Assembly: GCA_905182335.1 (NCBI GenBank)
Contig: CAJJBE010000001.1
Coordinates: 1-64,000 of the forward strand
Origin: Flavobacteriales bacterium UBA4466
Lineage (GTDB): Bacteria; Bacteroidota; Bacteroidia; Flavobacteriales_D; Crocinitomicaceae
Length of the DNA stretch: 64,000 nucleotides
Direction: 5' to 3'
The notes below the pieces were generated by a model. The model saw nothing but the letters and a program-made list of their open reading frames with translations. It was not told the DNA's origin and made no database searches. Positions 62,060 through 64,000 of the stretch are shown one piece after another (position 1 is the stretch's first letter; every line of letters starts with the position of its first letter). The translations under genes were made by a program, and so were the position numbers.

Positions 62060-64000
62060 TTAAAGAACCACGTTTACAATTTTTTTAGGGATAACAATTA
62101 CCTTTTTAGGAGATTTTCCTTCTAAATATTTTTGTGATTGTTCATTGGCAAGTACAGCAACTTCTACCTCTTTCAGAGTCATAGCTGTTGGAAGTTCTAA
62201 CAAGAACCTCATCTTACCATTAAACGAAACTGGATACGAGTGATTCGCTTCGATTAAATGACTTTCTTCAAATAGAGGAAATGGTGCAACGCTTAATGAA
62301 CCCGCAGCATTTCCTGATTTCATCCACAACTCTTCTGAAATATGGGGCGCATAGGGCGATAGCAAGATTATTAAATCTGATAAAATAGACTTGTTATTAC
62401 ACTTTTGATCACTTAGCTCGTTCACAGCAATCATAAACGCAGACACGCCTGTATTGAAAGAAAACCGGTTTAAATCTTCCGTGATTTTCTTAATCAATTT
62501 ATGCAAGGTCTTTAAACTCTCGTTTGTTGGCTCTGAATCGATAACGTTTATATCACCTTGTCCGTTTAGTTGAAATAGCCTCCATAACTTTTTTAAAAAG
62601 TTATGGACTCCACTAATTCCCTGTGTGTCCCAAGGCTTACTTTGTTCTAATGGTCCAAGAAACATTTCATACATACGCAAGGTGTCTGCACCATACTTCT
62701 CTACTAAGTCATCAGGCGTTTGAATATTGAATTTAGATTTTGACATTTTTTCAACTTCGTGCCCACAAGTATAAGTCCCATCTTGCTCTAAAATAAATTC
62801 CGCATTTGCATTCTCAGACCTCCAATTTTTGAATGCTTGCATATCCAACTTGTCGTTTTCCACAAATGAAATGTCTACGTGGATTGGTGTTACATCATAT
62901 TCTTTTCTTTTTGAAGCAGTAACATACTTGTCCGTATCTTTAATGCGATAAGCAAAACTACTTCTGCCTAAAATCATCCCTTGATTGATCATTTTTTGGA
63001 ATGGTTCATCAAATGGAACGTAACCCATATCACTTAAAAATTTTGTCCAGAAACGGGAATACAATAAGTGACCCGTAGCATGCTCAGAGCCTCCGATATA
63101 TAAATCAACATTCTTCCAATACTCCACTTTGTCTTTTGCAACAAACTCACTATCATTACTTGGATCCATGTATCTTAAAAAATACCATGAGCTCCCTGCC
63201 CATCCGGGCATTGTATTGAACTCCATGCGATCACCTTCAAAATGATTCCAAGCACTGTCTTCAGCTCTTGCTAAAGGCGGCTCTCCATCTTCCGTTGGAA
63301 GATATTTATCTACTTCTGGTAAAGTAATAGGTAAATTTTTGTCTTCTACTAAGTAGGGTAATCCATCTTTATAGAATACAGGAAAGGGCTCTCCCCAATA
63401 ACGCTGCCTTGAGAAAACAGCATCTCGTAACCTATAGTTCGTTTGGCCTTTCCCAAGCCCGCGTTGTTGGATTTCGTAAATTGCCAATTTCATTGCTTTC
63501 TTAACGGATAAACCACTCAAGAAATCTGAATTTGAAATCACGGCATCTTTGTCGATATAAGCTGCTTCAGAAATGTCTTTCCCTTCAAAAACATTCTTGA
63601 TTTCAAGATCGAAATGCTTTGCGAAATCCCAATCTCTCTGGTCCCCACAAGGAACAGACATTACTGCACCTGTTCCATAAGATGCCAATACGTAATCTCC
63701 TATCCAAATCTGAATTTTATCTCCCGTAAATGGATGAATTGCAAATGCACCTGTATTTTGCCCTGTGATATTCTTTACATCTGCCTGACGATCTCTTTCT
63801 GACTTTAACGATGCTTTAACCTTATATTCAGCAACACCCTTTTTAAATTCGTTAGTGGTGATTTCTCCTACGTATGGGTGCTCAGGAGCAAGCACTATAA
63901 ATGACGCACCATAAATAGTATCAGGACGTGTAGTAAACACTTCAATTTTTTCATTAAAATTTTCCATCGCAAACTGCACCGAAGTTCCAATTGATTTTCC
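62060..64000 (-). CDS. leuS: Leucyl-tRNA synthetase, C-terminal part (cut by the window edge)
   Basis: The enzyme charges tRNA-Leu. The visible 646 codons start inside the editing region (EVFTTRPDTIYGASFIVLAP). They continue with the catalytic-core segment RYWGEPFPVFYKDG, the KMSKS loop EVEKMSKSKFNIQTPDDLVE and the C-terminal anticodon-binding part. The HIGH motif lies beyond the window. The open frame reaches the last base, so the gene starts outside; a GTG at 63979 is not the real start. An insertion before KMSKS (GMILGRSSFAYRIKDTDKYV) fits Bacteroidota LeuRS. Confidence 0.95.
   Translation of the reverse strand, partial: GKSIGTSVQFAMENFNEKIEVFTTRPDTIYGASFIVLAPEHPYVGEITTNEFKKGVAEYKVKASLKSERDRQADVKNITGQNTGAFAIHPFTGDKIQIWIGDYVLASYGTGAVMSVPCGDQRDWDFAKHFDLEIKNVFEGKDISEAAYIDKDAVISNSDFLSGLSVKKAMKLAIYEIQQRGLGKGQTNYRLRDAVFSRQRYWGEPFPVFYKDGLPYLVEDKNLPITLPEVDKYLPTEDGEPPLARAEDSAWNHFEGDRMEFNTMPGWAGSSWYFLRYMDPSNDSEFVAKDKVEYWKNVDLYIGGSEHATGHLLYSRFWTKFLSDMGYVPFDEPFQKMINQGMILGRSSFAYRIKDTDKYVTASKRKEYDVTPIHVDISFVENDKLDMQAFKNWRSENANAEFILEQDGTYTCGHEVEKMSKSKFNIQTPDDLVEKYGADTLRMYEMFLGPLEQSKPWDTQGISGVHNFLKKLWRLFQLNGQGDINVIDSEPTNESLKTLHKLIKKITEDLNRFSFNTGVSAFMIAVNELSDQKCNNKSILSDLIILLSPYAPHISEELWMKSGNAAGSLSVAPFPLFEESHLIEANHSYPVSFNGKMRFLLELPTAMTLKEVEVAVLANEQSQKYLEGKSPKKVIVIPKKIVNVVL

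Noticed and set aside
62060-63979. leuS starting at the GTG at 63979
   Set aside because: The frame stays open to the window end and the missing upstream part holds the HIGH motif; the gene is simply cut.

Overview
The window comes from an AT-rich member of the Bacteroidota, most likely order Flavobacteriales and perhaps close to Crocinitomicaceae or Cryomorphaceae (the family is inference). Supporting signs are type IX secretion (T9SS) sorting domains of both classes, a PorW/SprE-type T9SS lipoprotein, many TAnnTTTG promoter boxes instead of sigma-70 boxes, an AtpB with a long N-terminal extracytoplasmic extension, the gene order ftsX-DUF3098-uppP-truB-queA, and a DUF4856-imelysin-HTTM-TonB receptor operon.

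Layout. 1-13.6 kb is an accessory, surface-oriented region. It holds a decayed gene tail, a hemerythrin-like protein behind a duplicated inverted repeat, a membrane-anchored TPR/HTH regulator, a secreted beta-helix protein, a ~1,450-codon repeat adhesin broken by at least four frame changes, and a 1,230-residue gliding-motility-type secreted protein. 13.6-17.3 kb (minus) is tRNA-Ser(GGA) and a galE-OMP-tatD-ansA cluster. 17.3-21.1 kb holds small membrane and lipoproteins, an MBL hydrolase, a glycosyltransferase and a collagen-like lipoprotein. 21.1-26.3 kb (minus) is a cytochrome oxidase accessory operon (ctaB, two subunit III-type proteins, subunit IV, two SCO-like proteins, DUF420). 26.5-30.4 kb (minus) is queA-truB-uppP-DUF3098-ftsX. 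30.6-34.1 kb has fhs, a GT2 fusion and a secreted hypothetical protein. 34.2-43.8 kb (minus) is the ATP synthase set atpBEFHAG without atpD/atpC, then atpZ, a bactofilin, porW/sprE and yebC. 44.2-54.4 kb (plus) carries a saccharopine dehydrogenase-like gene, metG, a small hypothetical gene, sucA-sucB and lepA. 54.4-55.0 kb is a decayed cytochrome b561-type gene. 55.0-61.1 kb (plus) is an iron-uptake operon behind a Fur-like palindrome. 61.1-64.0 kb (minus) has a DUF3108 protein and the 3' part of leuS, which runs off the window.

How it fits together. The core genes cover aerobic energy metabolism (oxidase assembly, ATP synthase, 2-oxoglutarate dehydrogenase), translation and its quality control (metG, leuS, lepA, queA, truB, tRNA-Ser) and cell envelope recycling and division (uppP, ftsX, bactofilin). 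The surface genes depend on the T9SS, one of whose components (PorW) is encoded here next to the proton-motive ATP synthase. I did not see a new defence or mobile system. The most interesting unexplained signals are cis-regulatory: paired AATACC-N8-GGTATT sites before the hemerythrin gene, helically phased TGTAYGGA repeats before the surface cluster, and a palindrome over the saccharopine dehydrogenase promoter. The concentrated gene decay in the adhesin and the cytochrome b gene also stands out.
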